Notes under the pieces: model-generated
Seen by the model: only the letters and a program-made list of their open reading frames with translations
Told to the model about the DNA's origin: nothing
Databases searched by the model: none
Shown here: positions 36,907 to 49,296 of the stretch, in pieces
Numbering within the stretch: the first letter of the stretch is position 1
Layout of the letters: the number at the start of each line of letters is the position of its first letter
Assembly: GCA_023678885.1 (NCBI GenBank)
Contig: CM042985.1
Location: forward strand, 31,196,465-31,260,464
Length of the DNA: 64,000 nucleotides
Reading direction: 5' to 3'
Source: Pogostemon cablin
Lineage: Eukaryota > Streptophyta > Magnoliopsida > Lamiales > Lamiaceae
Made by a program: the position numbers and the translations under genes

Positions 36907-37242
36907 GATTAAGGGGTATTATTATTATAGATAAAGTGGGTAGTTGTATTAAAGGGAAGTGGTGAGTCATATTATGCATTTTTTTTACTAAATAGAGGAA
37001 ATTGATATCTTTGAAGTGGACGTCAGAATAGTGAAATAAGGTAACTATTTGCTTTTTGTATGTGGATAATTCTAATGTCTTTATTTGCTTATTATTATTA
37101 TAAATAAAATTGGTAGTTGTATTAGAGGGAAGTAGTATGTCATATTGTGTACTGTTTTTACTAAAAAATATAGGAAATTGATATATTTGAAGCGGACGTC
37201 AGGATTAGTGAAATTGATACCTTATAAGCGGACGTAGAGTAT
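36824..37242. mobile_element. Stowaway-like MITE B with internal duplication
   Basis: Ends TACTCTCTCTGTCCGCTTC and GCGGACGTAGAGTA are inverted. The interior repeats the module TTTGCACGTGGAT, ATTATTATTATA and GAAGCGGACGTCAG two to three times, so this is a composite of several MITE units of about 418 bp. Confidence 0.75.
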
Positions 37243-38639
37243 ATAAAATGTAAATCTTGACAGGAGATAAAATATTGATTAGTTGAGTTGTCGTTATTAC
37301 ATTATTATTCTGTGGGCCCAAAGTGTAAGGGTGAGACGTGATCTAACTTTCATTGATCAATTGAATTATCATGTGAAAGTGTGGAGATTGTAAACCCTCC
37401 TATTACTCAATACAACCTTTTAAAAACAAAGGCAACCATTGTATTATGCGCGTCAATGTATTTCATTTATTTATTTTTTTTTCGAATTTCATTTTGAAAG
37501 CTTCACAACCGTGAATTAAAAAAAAAATCGATTCCATGAATGAAGAATCAGATTCGAATCGAATTTAATCAATTTTGGAATGATCGATTTTCTGATTAGA
37601 ACCCCATAGTTTCAGTTTCGATTAAACAGTGCACATCGAAATTCGTGAATGCTCTGCGGACAATTATTTTGATATTAAAAATTCGACTTGTATTTTCTGT
37701 GTCATTTGGTACATCATTTTCTGTGTCACACCGTTAGATTAACGACACGTAGGAAAGATAAAATATACCCTAAATCTTAAACCCTAGGGGCGGATTTGTT
37801 TCCTCATCTTACGTGTCAATCACATAACGTGTGACAAAAAAAATGATGCACCAAAATGACACAGAATATCCGGTGTATTAAAAATTATTACAATCAAAAT
37901 AAAAAATAAAAGTAAAAGGTGTCAATAAATTTAAATTATTACGCATAACAATAATGGTGAATTTCTTAATTAAAGCAATTTTTTCTTTAAACAATAATAA
38001 TAATAATGAATTTGAATTGAAAAATAATAATGAAATGAATTGAAACTATGAAATAAAGTATTATATCAAATTGTAAAAATAAAAAGTTTCTATAAAATTA
38101 AAAATAAATGAATTGTGTATTAAATTGACAAAAATAAAAAATTATGATAAAATTAAAATATTAAATAAATTATGTATTGAATTAATAAAAACAAAATCTT
38201 GATTTTTTTTTATATCATAGTTGCTCCACAATGTATAAATTTTTTTGGTATATTTAGTCTCCCTTGCTTGAACTTAGCTATTTTTGCCTCTACTTTATTC
38301 CTATTACAGTATATTAGTTAATATTTATTACTTCCATGAGTATTCAATATCATTTATAATGTTATAATCATATTCTTTAAATTTGATCAAATAGAATTAA
38401 GTCTCATATTTATTTTTCGACGTTGTTTAAGATTTTTTTTTTATCAATTTTATTGATTTGAAGGATATTTTAATATTTTTAGATAATAAATAAAATGTAA
38501 AATAATGTTATTATGAGTGTATAAAAGGAGAGGCAAATTTGAAATAAAAATAACTTTTGAAGTTATTGGATAAAATTTTATTTCCTTCTTTGGAGTGAAA
38601 ATTTTTTTGTGTGACAAAGAAAAGAGGAAAATGTGAAAT
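37243..38639. other. AT-rich intergenic DNA
   Basis: No coding capacity. It contains an inverted-repeat element at 37691-37869, listed separately, and AT simple-sequence stretches at 37985-38050. Nothing else supported. Confidence 0.6.
37691..37869. mobile_element. Small inverted-repeat transposon (MITE, unclassified)
   Basis: The left end TATTTTCTGTGTCATTTGGT and the right end (reverse complement ATATTCTGTGTCATTTTGGT) are inverted copies, and the match goes on through TCATTTT and TGTCACAC for roughly 65 bp with small changes. About 180 bp, non-coding. No clear target duplication was found. Confidence 0.65.
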
Positions 38640-39750
38640 ATACTATATACTAAAGGAGGGTTTTGGATTTATTATATGGCATCATGTGAGTAATTTAGGT
38701 GATGTGTCATTTTTATAGATTTTTGAATTTTTTTTAATAATAAACTTGCTTAGGAAGGAAGATAATGTAGTTACTTTATTTTAAATAACCAATCAAAATA
38801 TTTCATTTTTCTTTATCTTATTTAAAAATTTACCTAAAACTTTAAGTGTTTTAAATTTTTTTATTTTTATATAGAATTTATATAAAATTATATCAAATTA
38901 ATTGTCTTTTCATGATCTTTAATTTGACATCCATATTACTAATAATATATGATTGGAGAAATAGATTTTTAAATTTAATAACAATTTTTATATTGTAAAA
39001 TATTCTTTAATAAAATATATTAATAAATAAAATATTTTTAGAAGAGTAAGAAATTATTTAATAGATTTAATCTATTTATCCTTAGAATTTTAAGTTTAAT
39101 AAATTTAGTTAATTATAGAATTCTAAATGAGGAATTTCATGAAAAAATAAATCTTAGTTTAATATAAATTAATTTTCATAATTTTTTTATTGTTAATTAT
39201 TTATATTTATTTTATTATTTTTAATAATTAATTTTAATTATACAATAATTTATAATTATTATATACATTTATTGATTTTATTTATTAAATGATAATTGTT
39301 AGGGATGATAATGAAATGGGCATTTTAAGTATCTATTCTATCCAAATCTTAATAGGGCACGTATGGGTAATTGTAAACGGGTTTGAGACGGATACAAATA
39401 GTTGTGAAAATCACATTAGGGTTTGGAACGAGTACGGATAATACCTCAATACCCTCGGGTACTATAAAAAAAGATATTAAATCAATGATTGTGCTATTTT
39501 ATGAACAACTTATGGTATAAATGACAGTGATAATAATTTATATCGAAATTAATAATATTTTATGGCGAAAGTGATAAGTATTATAAAAAGTGTAAAATGA
39601 TTTCATGTGAAGCGGTTTCATGCCAGACCTATCATATTGCATATTAATGAATAAAAGAATTTATAAAGTTTGTTAATAATTTTTTTCCAGATTTTTACTT
39701 AATTTTTTAATAAATTACTGAATATAAAAAAATATATACAAATGTATATA

Positions 39751-39818
39751 CCCTAAACTCTAAAACCCTAAACCCTAAATTTAGGGTTTATGGTTTTAGA
39801 GTTTAGGGTTTAGGGTTC
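39751..39818. repeat. Head-to-head telomere-like repeats
   Basis: CCCTAAA-type words run up to about 39779 and TTTAGGG-type words run on from 39780, so the plant telomere repeat occurs as an inverted pair that could fold back on itself. The arms include matching TAAAACCCTAAA and GTTTTAGAGTTTAGGG segments. Confidence 0.75.
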
Positions 39819-40113
39819 TTAATAAATATTAAGAAATACATATATACATTAGTATTGAATAAAATTAATATAGATGGGTGTACGCGTCTATTCGAATGCA
39901 TGAGATAATTCATTATTATTTTAAATATTCGTTTTGTCATTTTGATCTTTCCCATTACAAAGTACTATTAATTTCTTTTTATATAAATGAGATATATATA
40001 CAAAATTATATTAAAGATATGGGTGCACAACATGTCCCGAGGACACACAAATTTTTGCCTTATTATAATCCTTATTCTACCAATAAAGTTAGATATTTTT
40101 ATTAAGTTTAGGT

Positions 40114-40347
40114 CTTGCGTGAGACCATCTCAAATGAGGTCATTTTTTACTTTTTAAAATAGTTATCATTCTCGCTATAAAACATTATCACTTTGGCTAT
40201 AAAATGTTATCACTTTTTATTTATACTATAAACTGTTCATGAAATAGTATTATCACGTTTCATTAGTTTACTATCACTTTCCTATATAAAAATTATCACT
40301 TTCTCACCGTTTCACATAAGCCCTTATGTGAGACGGTCTCACGCAAG
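40114..40347. mobile_element. MITE with TTGCGTGAGAC inverted termini
   Basis: TCTTGCGTGAGACCATCTCA at 40114-40133 and TGAGACGGTCTCACGCAAGT at 40328-40347 are inverted with one or two mismatches. The 234-bp interior is AT-rich with ATTATCACTTT-like repeats and no frame. Confidence 0.8.
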
Positions 40348-40463
40348 TCTTTGTCTTTTATTAATATAATTTATAACTTTTAATATTTTTCAATTTCATT
40401 AATATGTTTTAAAAATAATATTTTAATGATCCCGCGTAACGTGTTACGCGGGTTTCGTACTAG

Positions 40464-41096
40464 TATATTATAGAACGAAGGAAGTATTACATATTAAAAC
40501 AATGGAGCACTTTCTTGTAAAACGGGTCAATCAATTATTAATTATTATATAGATTAAGTATGTTTATTAGTAATAAAAGAATGATTCTAATCAATCATAC
40601 TATAATACCTAAAAATTTATATTCTATTGATCATTTATTATACTTTAAACTTACTTTAACAAAAAAAAAATGCTCTCACCGTTCCATAGTAGTCTTCACA
40701 CCTCATGTGTAATTTATGAAAGAGGTGTGAAAACTGTGGTGAAACGAAAGAGTATATTTTATTTATTTAGTAATTATACTTTAGCAAGTTTTACAAATAA
40801 TCTAGATAAGAATTTTTCTAAAACAATATATTATTCTTAATTTATTATTTATAAATAAATAAAGAGACGGTAGAAAATGGAATGGGTTTGGAGTTTGGAC
40901 TTGAGTGTGGTCCAACACTGTCTCAAGATAATAAGGAATGTACCATTATATAAGAAATTATGCCTTAATCAGATAAACTTTTCAATACATAAAAGACATT
41001 TATTTCCTGGTCAAGCATCTCATATTACATTTAAAAATGGAAGTGTCGTAATCTTCCTTTGATATTGACATTATTTGGTTCTTTAAAGAAAATAAT

Positions 41097-41100
<4 letters not shown>
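40464..41100. other. AT-rich intergenic DNA with a small foldback
   Basis: A short inverted element lies at about 40670-40755 (TCTTCACACCTC and GAGGTGTGAAAAC). The frame at 40877-41062 has no recognisable family and no splice or codon evidence. Confidence 0.5.

Positions 41101-41164
<64 letters not shown>
41101..41164. repeat. (TA)n microsatellite
   Basis: About 32 uninterrupted TA units directly next to MITE C. Confidence 0.95.
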
Positions 41165-41165
<1 letters not shown>

Positions 41166-41450
41166 TCCATCCGTCCCACATTTATCTTCACACTTTCCGT
41201 TTTCGTCCGTCCCACATTTATCTTCACACCCCAAAAAATGAAACTTCACACTAACCAACAATCTCAAAAGTTACCTTAATTTCAAAAATATCACTCTCAC
41301 CTAACACACATAACATACTTTACAATTTATTTATTACTTAAAAACACCACAATACCCTTCAAAAGTCAATAAAGTTGATAAAAAAGTAACTTTTCTTAAA
41401 CTCCGTGTCTACAGTAACTACGAAAACAAATATGGGACGGAGGGAGTATA
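41163..41450. mobile_element. Stowaway-like MITE C
   Basis: Ends TACTCCATCCGTCCCACATT and AATATGGGACGGAGGGAGTA are inverted and bordered by TA. The left part has the CCGTCCCACATTTATCTTC motif twice. It sits inside or at the left edge of the 5' LTR of the LARD-like element. Confidence 0.85.
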
Positions 41451-41452
41451 TA

Positions 41453-41815
41453 TTTAACGGTTATTACGTGATGGAGATCGTGAGCTATTGGTATCTTCTC
41501 ACAAACTACCTAGAAGAGAGAAAAACGTCGATATTTTACGATATTATTATTATTACAATGGATCTCAAGATAATCTCTTATGTGATTTATATATTCTTAT
41601 ACTGACTTGAGTGTTGGAGGGTCTACGCCGAAGATCCTCTCCGGCGTACTTTTGCAGGTTATCCTTACAGGATGATGTGTGGTTTACGACTGCACAAGAA
41701 GTCACAGGAAACAGTGTGCTGGGTAGATTACGGAATTCAGATTAATTTTTTATTCTACTAATCTTTTGTATTAGTATTGTATTTATTTATTCATTAATTT
41801 GATGTATCCTCATCA
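41453..41815 (+). repeat. LARD-like element 5' LTR (left part missing or replaced)
   Basis: Homologous to 49370-49732 and ends TCCTCATCA. The first roughly 73 bp present in the 3' LTR are not found here; MITE C and the TA repeat occupy that place. Confidence 0.85.
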
Positions 41816-41816
41816 A

Positions 41817-41835
41817 AAGGCGCCGTCTGTGGGAA
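41817..41835 (+). other. LARD-like element primer-binding site
   Basis: GGCGCCGTCTGTGGGAA begins a few bases after the LTR end. The word is frequent directly after 5' LTRs of plant gypsy elements. The tRNA it pairs with was not determined. Confidence 0.6.
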
Positions 41836-44800
41836 GATTTGAGTTGAGGCGTGAGTAAATATTTACTAAATCTTAATTGAGTTAATGCTTACTGAACTCA
41901 TGAGGTAGTTTTAATCCACGAAATTTAGTTTTCCTTCTCCTTTCTTTTTCTTTAATTAAAAGGCTCACGAAATTTAATCCACCGCCCATGGCACCAAATG
42001 GTGCTTTTATCTCATTATTGCCAAAAATTTTCCCTTTTCATCCCCTGAGTTTTGGATAGTTTGCTATATTTTCTACTTCCCGTTTGAGGGGAGCGTGCTA
42101 GATTCCTGAGTCAAAGAAAAATTACCTCTTGTAATTCCTGCCAAAATTACAAGAAATTCCAAGAATTGATCTATTGAGACGCAAGAACTAAAGGTATGTC
42201 CTGCTTTCATTTTCTTTGCCTGACGAATCCATAGTGTTGAGGCGCTGTTGACACGGCCTTCATATAGCAATTTGCATGGTGTTTTGGGATGCATTTGAAT
42301 TGAAGTGGAAGAGTAGTATGTAAACTTTTGTGAGACAAAGTGGATATGCACATGAAGTGTTTGATAGAATGCCTAATAGAAATTCTGAATTTTGTAAGGC
42401 CTTTATACTACATTCAGTGTTTTAAGTTTTGTATATATTAAGAAGTGAGATAAGGGACGGAGCTGCCTACCGTGAGATTCTCTATGAAAATTTGATTTGA
42501 AAATCATCGTAATTCTTGTTTAGATTAAGAGTTTAATGTATGAGAAATGAGACCAGATTTATAACATGCTATAAATAGCATGTCCTTTCCACCATCACAT
42601 ACACTTTAAAATTAAATGTTTTATATTTGAGATAACTTCATTATGCCACCATGTTATGGCCGTTTATCTTTAAAATTATGTTATCTAAATTATTTTCTTC
42701 TTAAGAAAGTATGTTCCCCTCATTATTTAAAGTTCTGTATTGGGTTCGATGGCCCATAATACCATAAATCTTTGCTTTGGGCATAGTTTAGACCTTGTGC
42801 GAACATAATTCTCATATGTTAAACTCACTATGATATATATATTTTATTCCAGTCATCTAATTGTAATTAGGCTTGTCCTGTGCCTTGCATTTGTTAGTGA
42901 TAATGATCCTCAGGAGAAGGAATGGAGTTTGCAAATCATTGAACCACACGACAATACAAAATAATTATGACTGGTCACAATCGAGAACTCCGAATGGTTA
43001 AGAAATTTAGCCAATTGGATACAGTTTTTATGCTACTTGAACTCGAAGGGCAATAGCAGGCTCTCCATTGATAAAAATTCCAATCGGATAAAATTCTGGT
43101 TTGATCTTCTACTTTCATCCTTGAATATCTCTCCTCATTTTCATATATGTTAAATTATTCCTAAAAGGGGGTCTTCTTGACTATTAAAGAAGCTGGCCAA
43201 TAACTTGGTATGAACAATACTAAACAGTACATCGATTGGTAATGTGTATTTTTTTATAAATTAGATGATCCACTGTAGCTTGCTTGTTGTGTTTTTGCAT
43301 GCCTTGAAGAGTTTTGTGTGAAATCTTGAGGTAATATCTTCTTTCTGGAATTCAAAATATGTATTTTTCCTTCCTATTAGACATGAAGAACAAAACGACA
43401 ATGAATTTGAGAAGCCATAAAAGCGCACATGAGGTGTTCGAGAGAAGGCTTGAATGAATGGCTGGATTATAATACCTTTATTTCCTTGAATCTTATAAAA
43501 TTTTAGTCCACAGGAATTGTGATTGCTGCCATAAATAAATATTCTGAAGGGTCATGAAATTCATCGAATTGGATACGGTTGTCGTCCCAATCAAACTCTA
43601 AGGCAAGGAAAAGTCATTCAAATGATAAGAACCTCTTCTGGATCCACTGAAAATACTGGTTTGGTCTTTCACTTTCACCTTACATGTACAAATCTGAGTG
43701 GTTTGATATATAGTTTGTTGAAATGCATATAGAAAGTGAGTGATGAACTGCTTTCTTATATATAATTCTTGTCTCTCGCTGCGTTACTCTAGTTCTTGAA
43801 TTTTAAATAATCATTGACTACCTAGTCTTTGACTGTTTTGAATATTTCTCAATTGAGCTTTGGTTCATGCAGCCATAACTTTGTTGCTAAAAAGTTTAAA
43901 AAAAGAGAATCAGAAAATGGTCCGTGTTGATCAAACCGTACACTAGTTGGTGGTCGTATTTTTGGCAAGGTGGTGAGGGAGTATGAGAATTGAAATATAG
44001 GTTGTGAAACTTCTAATGGAAGATATTAATGTATTTTGATGAAGCAATTAGTTTCATGTATTGACAGAAGTGGTAGTGAGGCATATCTTTTGACAGAAAG
44101 AAATTTGTTATATTTTGCAAATTAATAATTGTTTATATTTGGCTAAGCAAATTTAGGTGATTGATGATAAAATCCATTAATTAGAGCTATCCATATCTTT
44201 GAAATTGTGCTCTACAGTTCAAGCGTCCTTAAAGTCTTATTATGGGTTTTCTTCCATTGATTTATATGTGAAAACATTGCTCAAAAATTTGTGCTTGTTG
44301 TCGAGATACTTTCTTGTATATGTGGGAACAGAACCAACACTTAATTAGAGATTAGAGGGGGGTGCCTTTTCTTTTCCTGGGTAGGAACGATATTGTTTAA
44401 GGTGTAAGAATCCACTTGAGAAGTGGATAATTGAAGTAATGACTAGAATGAGTAGAGAGATTCTGGATTTGGTAGGTAAACGACTCTGATTTTAATGGCT
44501 AATTTGTTTATGTTCAGAGCTTATATATATTCTACGTAAAAATCATAATGACTAGAGAAGGCAATTTCTTTGAAATAATTATGTGAAAGAGGGATTTCGG
44601 CCTATTGAGTATTGTTTTTTATCCTGTTAGTGGGACTCATATCTTGAGAACAATTTCAGTAGTCAAGATTCAAAGATAAAAAAAGACTTTGCAGATAAAT
44701 TCTGATGTATTTGAGACATTATTAGCGGTGTGATTATATATAATTGAACTCCAAGCAGATTTATATTTTTCTATGTCTAAAACATACATCTTTAATCATG

Positions 44801-45885
44801 TTTAAGGATATTCAATAAATGAGATATTACCAGCAAAATGAGAATTAACCATAGAGTTTCTTCTGAAGCATGCATATCAAATCTACCAACTAGCTAATTT
44901 ATGATCTCGGTTGAATATACTTAAGGTTTTACCTTATGTGCTATAATTGAATTTCCATATCTTGAGAACAAAATCAATTCTTAGAACATTTTCTCTTTCA
45001 CTCGACTCAAAAGAATACATCACAGAAATGTCTCTAGAGATTTAGTAATGAGATAAACATTTAATGTAGCCTGTACGCGCACTGGCTTGTCATGACTCAT
45101 GTTGATTAAAGATTTGTTCTTATCTGTGCTGATGCAAGTCTGTTAATAATGCACTCGCTTAATAAGGTTCTTACCATGCATGCTATCACATCTTGATTTT
45201 GGATGTTTTAAACATCTAGGAATATGAAAAGGGAGAATTATTCGTTATGTGATGATTTTGCGTTGGATAATATTAAAATCATGGCTTCTGCGCATGGAGT
45301 ATTAGGCTTTTTCCTTGTCATATTAAAGATTTATCGCTTGAGTAATGGTGAGAGCTCGATATAAGTGAGAACTCAATATTCTCATTCTGAATTTTGAGTT
45401 TGAGGGGGGCAAGTGATGGTATTGCCATCAATAACTTTTAAGGAAATAATGAAACACCAAAGAGTGATGAGTGTATAATCTCATATTTCTGGAGTAAGGC
45501 TTTACAACCTACTGAGGCTTCTTGTTTAAATGTATGATTAATCTGAACACTTGTGACTTGTGAGGCATTATCTTATTTTGCATTCACTTTGCAACTGAAA
45601 CCTCAAGGTCTCATCAATCTTGTGGTTGTTAATCTGTTAAAAGCTCTGTAATATTTACATAGCTAAGTTTACATGGAAATTGGCATGAATTTTTCACCTA
45701 CTTGATTAAGAGGAAATTACTCATACTTTGAGATTATGAAATAAAATATTTAAATTATTTGAGATACTCTAATATTTTATTGATACAGTGGAGCTGATAA
45801 TCATACACTGAGAAAAAAAACTAATCTGGGTCCATTCTTCAATCAAGAACAAAGAAGCAGAACCCATGAGAAAATGTGTGAAGCG
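41836..45885 (+). other. LARD-like element interior, left part
   Basis: AT-rich, without coding potential on either strand. A block with ATTGGATAC and GGTTTGATCTTCTACTTTCA words at about 43005-43130 is imperfectly repeated at about 43550-43680. G-runs resembling polypurine tracts occur near 43166, 44350 and 45400. Confidence 0.6.
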
Positions 45886-45889
45886 CAAA

Positions 45890-46252
45890 AGCCTACGGGC
45901 TATAAAAAATGAATGTATGGAGCGCGAAAGCCTACGGGCTATAAAAAATGGTGAGTCAGTACTCGCAAAAGCCTACGGGCTATAAAAATGAATGTGTGGA
46001 GTGCAAAAGCCTACGGGCTATAAAAAAGACGAGTCAATACTCGTAAAAGCCTACGGGCTATAAAAAAAGATGAGTTAATACTCGTAAAAGCCTACGGGCT
46101 ATAAAAAAAAATGAGTCAATACTCGCAAAAGCCTAAGGGCTATAAAAAAAGATGAGTCAATGCTCGACAGCCTATAACTAATGCAATGTCAATGCTCGCA
46201 AAATCTTACGGGCCCTCAAAAGACGAGTTGGACTCGCAAAAGCCTACACGCT
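45890..46252 (+). repeat. Array of hairpin repeats with UACG-type loop
   Basis: The 12-mer AGCCTACGGGCT occurs at 45890, 45929, 45970, 46008, 46048 and 46089, then as AGCCTAAGGGCT at 46130, followed by decayed copies at about 46169, 46203 and 46241. Spacing is 38-41 bp. In RNA each would form AGCC/GGCU closed on UACG, the stable cUNCGg tetraloop. Several units are also flanked by ACTCG on the left and CGAGT or TGAGT on the right, which can pair as an outer stem. The array is in transcript orientation of the element. Confidence 0.88.
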
Positions 46253-49200
46253 CTCAAAAAAGACAAGGCCTTACACAGAATGAGTCGGGTTATTTTGAAA
46301 TTCACTTGAAAATCATTGCAATTTACTTGTGTTTGTATCTTAAACACAAGTCTTGAAGCTTTTCTGTTAAAGCGTCCATTTGTGCAGCGTCTTATTTGGA
46401 TACTTATCCTTGAAAGGCATTTACTCTTGACTTATTTATAAAAATTAATCAGAGTCGAGGTGCAAGAAGGTATGAAGAGCTATATGTGATCGCACCATCA
46501 TGCATTGGCATGAGCATTAAGGATGAAAGAATGTTGTTTTAATCTCTCTTTATAACATGTCAATATTTGAGAATAAATGTCAAGTTTCAGAATTGTCGAA
46601 AATAGAAATTATGATCTTCTCAAATCTAAAAATGATAAGGCAATTTGCAGCATTTTCTATACAATATATGTTTAACACAATTTTTGTTGTTGATATTCCT
46701 TCAACGAATGGTACAACATTTATTTATTTGTGCAGTAATTTCACAGTGCATGTAAATTTGTCAAGACTAAAAGCTGAGAAACATTAGAGTGGGAAGCCTG
46801 AAAATATGATTTAAATCACTGTTGTCGGCTAACAAAGTTTTTGAGCAGGTGTTTTATATAATGCACCTTTACAAGAATTGAGGTGTATCATTACGAGTGC
46901 TACTGCTAACATGGAATTTCAACTATGATATTTGGGCATTGAGCTCTCAAGTTGAGGAGCAGATAGAACCTATAATGGGTAATTGAGGTATCTCTTTTAC
47001 TTCTGTCTAAATTATGGTATTTCCAATCAATCTTGTGAGATTAACAAGCTTATGAAAACACAATGAAGAGCTATGGTATCATGTGGTTGAATTTTTTGTA
47101 CATAGCAATACAAATATGATAAGTCATTTTTAGGCATTTATGTTTTGGTTTATGCAATGGCCTTTTATCTGATGGAATTATATTATTCTGCTTGGATCTA
47201 TGTTGGCATTCATTTACAGCCCTATACAGTGCTGTCATCTGCAAACTTGCTTTGAATTTTCTGTCCAAGTGTAATCGAAGCTCTGGTGGCTGATTTATGT
47301 AATTAAAATATGTTCACGTGGATATTTACCCTTGAGTGCATTTACTCTGACTTATTAATAAAAATAACCAGAGTAGGGGGTGCAGGAGGATAAGAAAATG
47401 TGATTTAAGCGTTTCACGAACATTGGCGTGTTCTGTTTCCCATTTCTTCTAGATGGATTTGTGGTGGTGGGACCATGTAATTACCTGATTGCAGCAATTA
47501 GTATGTACCATGTGTTGCATACTTGCTTTCTAATACATTTGGATTAATGAAGAAATAATAAGCATATACTACAAGACTAATAACATGCGCCTATTATCCT
47601 ATAAGGTGTTTGATTTAATGTCTTATAGGGGTTTTACGTGTCTATGTGATTTTCTTGGTCATAAAAATTAATGATCATGTGGTTTAAATTAGAATTAAAC
47701 CAGTAATAGATACTTGAAATAATTCATATGAGTAGAAAGAACTAATATGCAGAGTGTGGAGGCTTTAAACATACAAGTTTTTACATCTTGGTTTATTCTT
47801 TGCATTTAATATAAACCTGCTTAACGCAATTAAGGACAGATGGAAACTGAGTTAAAAGAAAGAGAGATTTCATAAATTGAAGTGAAATGGTATTGCTTTG
47901 CTCTACTAAATTGCAGATTTATTGCCTTCACTTCTTCAAGATGTGGAGCGGGTATACAACAAACTCCACTCTCCCCTTGAGTTTAGTCAAATTTATACAT
48001 CACTACTGAAAGTTATTAGTGGTTTGATTGCTGGAGGTCATGAGAGTTGACACTGCTATGTTAGTAACAAAATTACAGTAGTTAAATAACATGCATATGG
48101 AGATGGAAAATCTTTTCTTTCATCATTTATCATATCTATTTTTGATACATAGTAGTCTGACCATTATTATTCAGCATTCGTGACTAATTTTGTCCACCAA
48201 CTTCTTAGCTGCTGGAATTATGTTATGAGCTTCTTTTATTGGTCTTGCTTTGATGAGTGAGTAAAGCATCGTGGCAGGATGCTTTTATGTTTTAATTTCA
48301 ATAAAGCAGAAAAACTATGAATATACAAACTGGATATATTTAATGTGCTTAGAAGCTATTTGATAAATATCATAAATTGCCTAGTTGGAAATATATTTAT
48401 TGTGCTCCATTATTATTTGGGTACATGCAATCAAGTGACGCTTTGAGGAAAACTTTCATCAAACAGCAGGGTCTAACAAACATCCCACTCAAGTTCGGGC
48501 AATATTATTTTGAGTAGGGGGAGTAGCAAATTGGTGTTAATCAGTATTATTTTTCTAGCTTTTATTTGCAATGGACTTTAACATTGGGTTTGGTCCAGAA
48601 ATATATTTATTGATGGAGATAGTTTTAAATCTCTATAACTCATCAAAGTGGGAGAAGCTTAGCGATAATATGGTAATGCTTACTCTCTCCCCTTTTGAGC
48701 TCGCAGGAACCTCAAGATTCTTATTAACTACTTCATGAATTGCCTCTTCTGAAGTCTGATAGAGCATGGCTACTATTATGAATAGGAAATAAAAGGCTAA
48801 GGGTGAGAAAAACTATTGAAAACTATTTCCCATGTGATTGATGGAAATTCACACTTTCCTAAATTCTTTCATATTCTCCTTTTGTATGTTTACTTGAAGC
48901 AACAGGTAGATTCGACCAACAAGGTGTATTACCCATACCTTTGTTCTTATTTGAAATATCTCGTCACTTAAGTTTCGCTAATGAACTTGAGAAAGTGCTT
49001 TCTAACTTGTTCCCAACTGAGAGCGTTTTTACAGGGCAACGATGATTGAAAGTATCCGGCTCAATACAGGTGTTTGGTATAACATCTAAGAAATTTTGTT
49101 TATTTGACTCTCCAAATTTATATAAATGATGGACAAAACTTGAGGAGTGATTTCTCCTGACTTATAAAGACAGGTGCCTTTCTTCCAGGTTATGCTTTGG

Positions 49201-49296
49201 TTAATAGCTTTGCGTTTATAATTTCTCATGATAATTTAATAAAGATTTTATACTCTGAATAATTCTTTGGAAATAATTAGAGTAAGGGGGAGTAGT
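46253..49296 (+). other. LARD-like element interior, right part
   Basis: Non-coding. The module ACTCTGACTTAT, TAAAAAT, then CAGAGTAGGGGG occurs at 47343-47380, with variants at 46421-46466 and at the true end 49252-49296. AGTAGGGGGAGTAG also occurs at 48513-48526. Short frames such as 46557-46787 show no family likeness. Confidence 0.6.

Larger units (their letters stand above)
38640..40463 (+). mobile_element. Candidate non-autonomous Helitron
   Basis: The right end has the Helitron hallmark: a hairpin CCCGCGTAAC / GTTACGCGGG at 40431-40452, seven bases, then CTAG at 40460-40463 followed by T. The left end TATACTAAAGGAGGGTTTTG near 38645 resembles known plant Helitron starts, but the expected TC is not clear, so the left border is approximate. 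No Rep/helicase coding was seen. A MITE (40114-40347) and a telomere-like palindrome lie inside. Confidence 0.5.

Noticed and set aside
39293..39480. Possible second hAT-type MITE with GGGTA words
   Set aside because: Only one arm is recognisable (GGGATGATAATGAAATGGGC); no opposite end or target duplication was found.
41031..41267. Frames with long alternating Y and I on both strands
   Set aside because: They are translations of the TA microsatellite, as is the one at 57095-57382.
42073..42351. 92-codon frame on the - strand in the LARD-like element
   Set aside because: No family likeness, no neighbouring coding signal, and it is antisense to the element.
45890..46252. Regular direct repeats with spacers that look like a CRISPR array
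   Set aside because: The host is a plant, the spacers are themselves similar to one another, and the array lies inside a retrotransposon.
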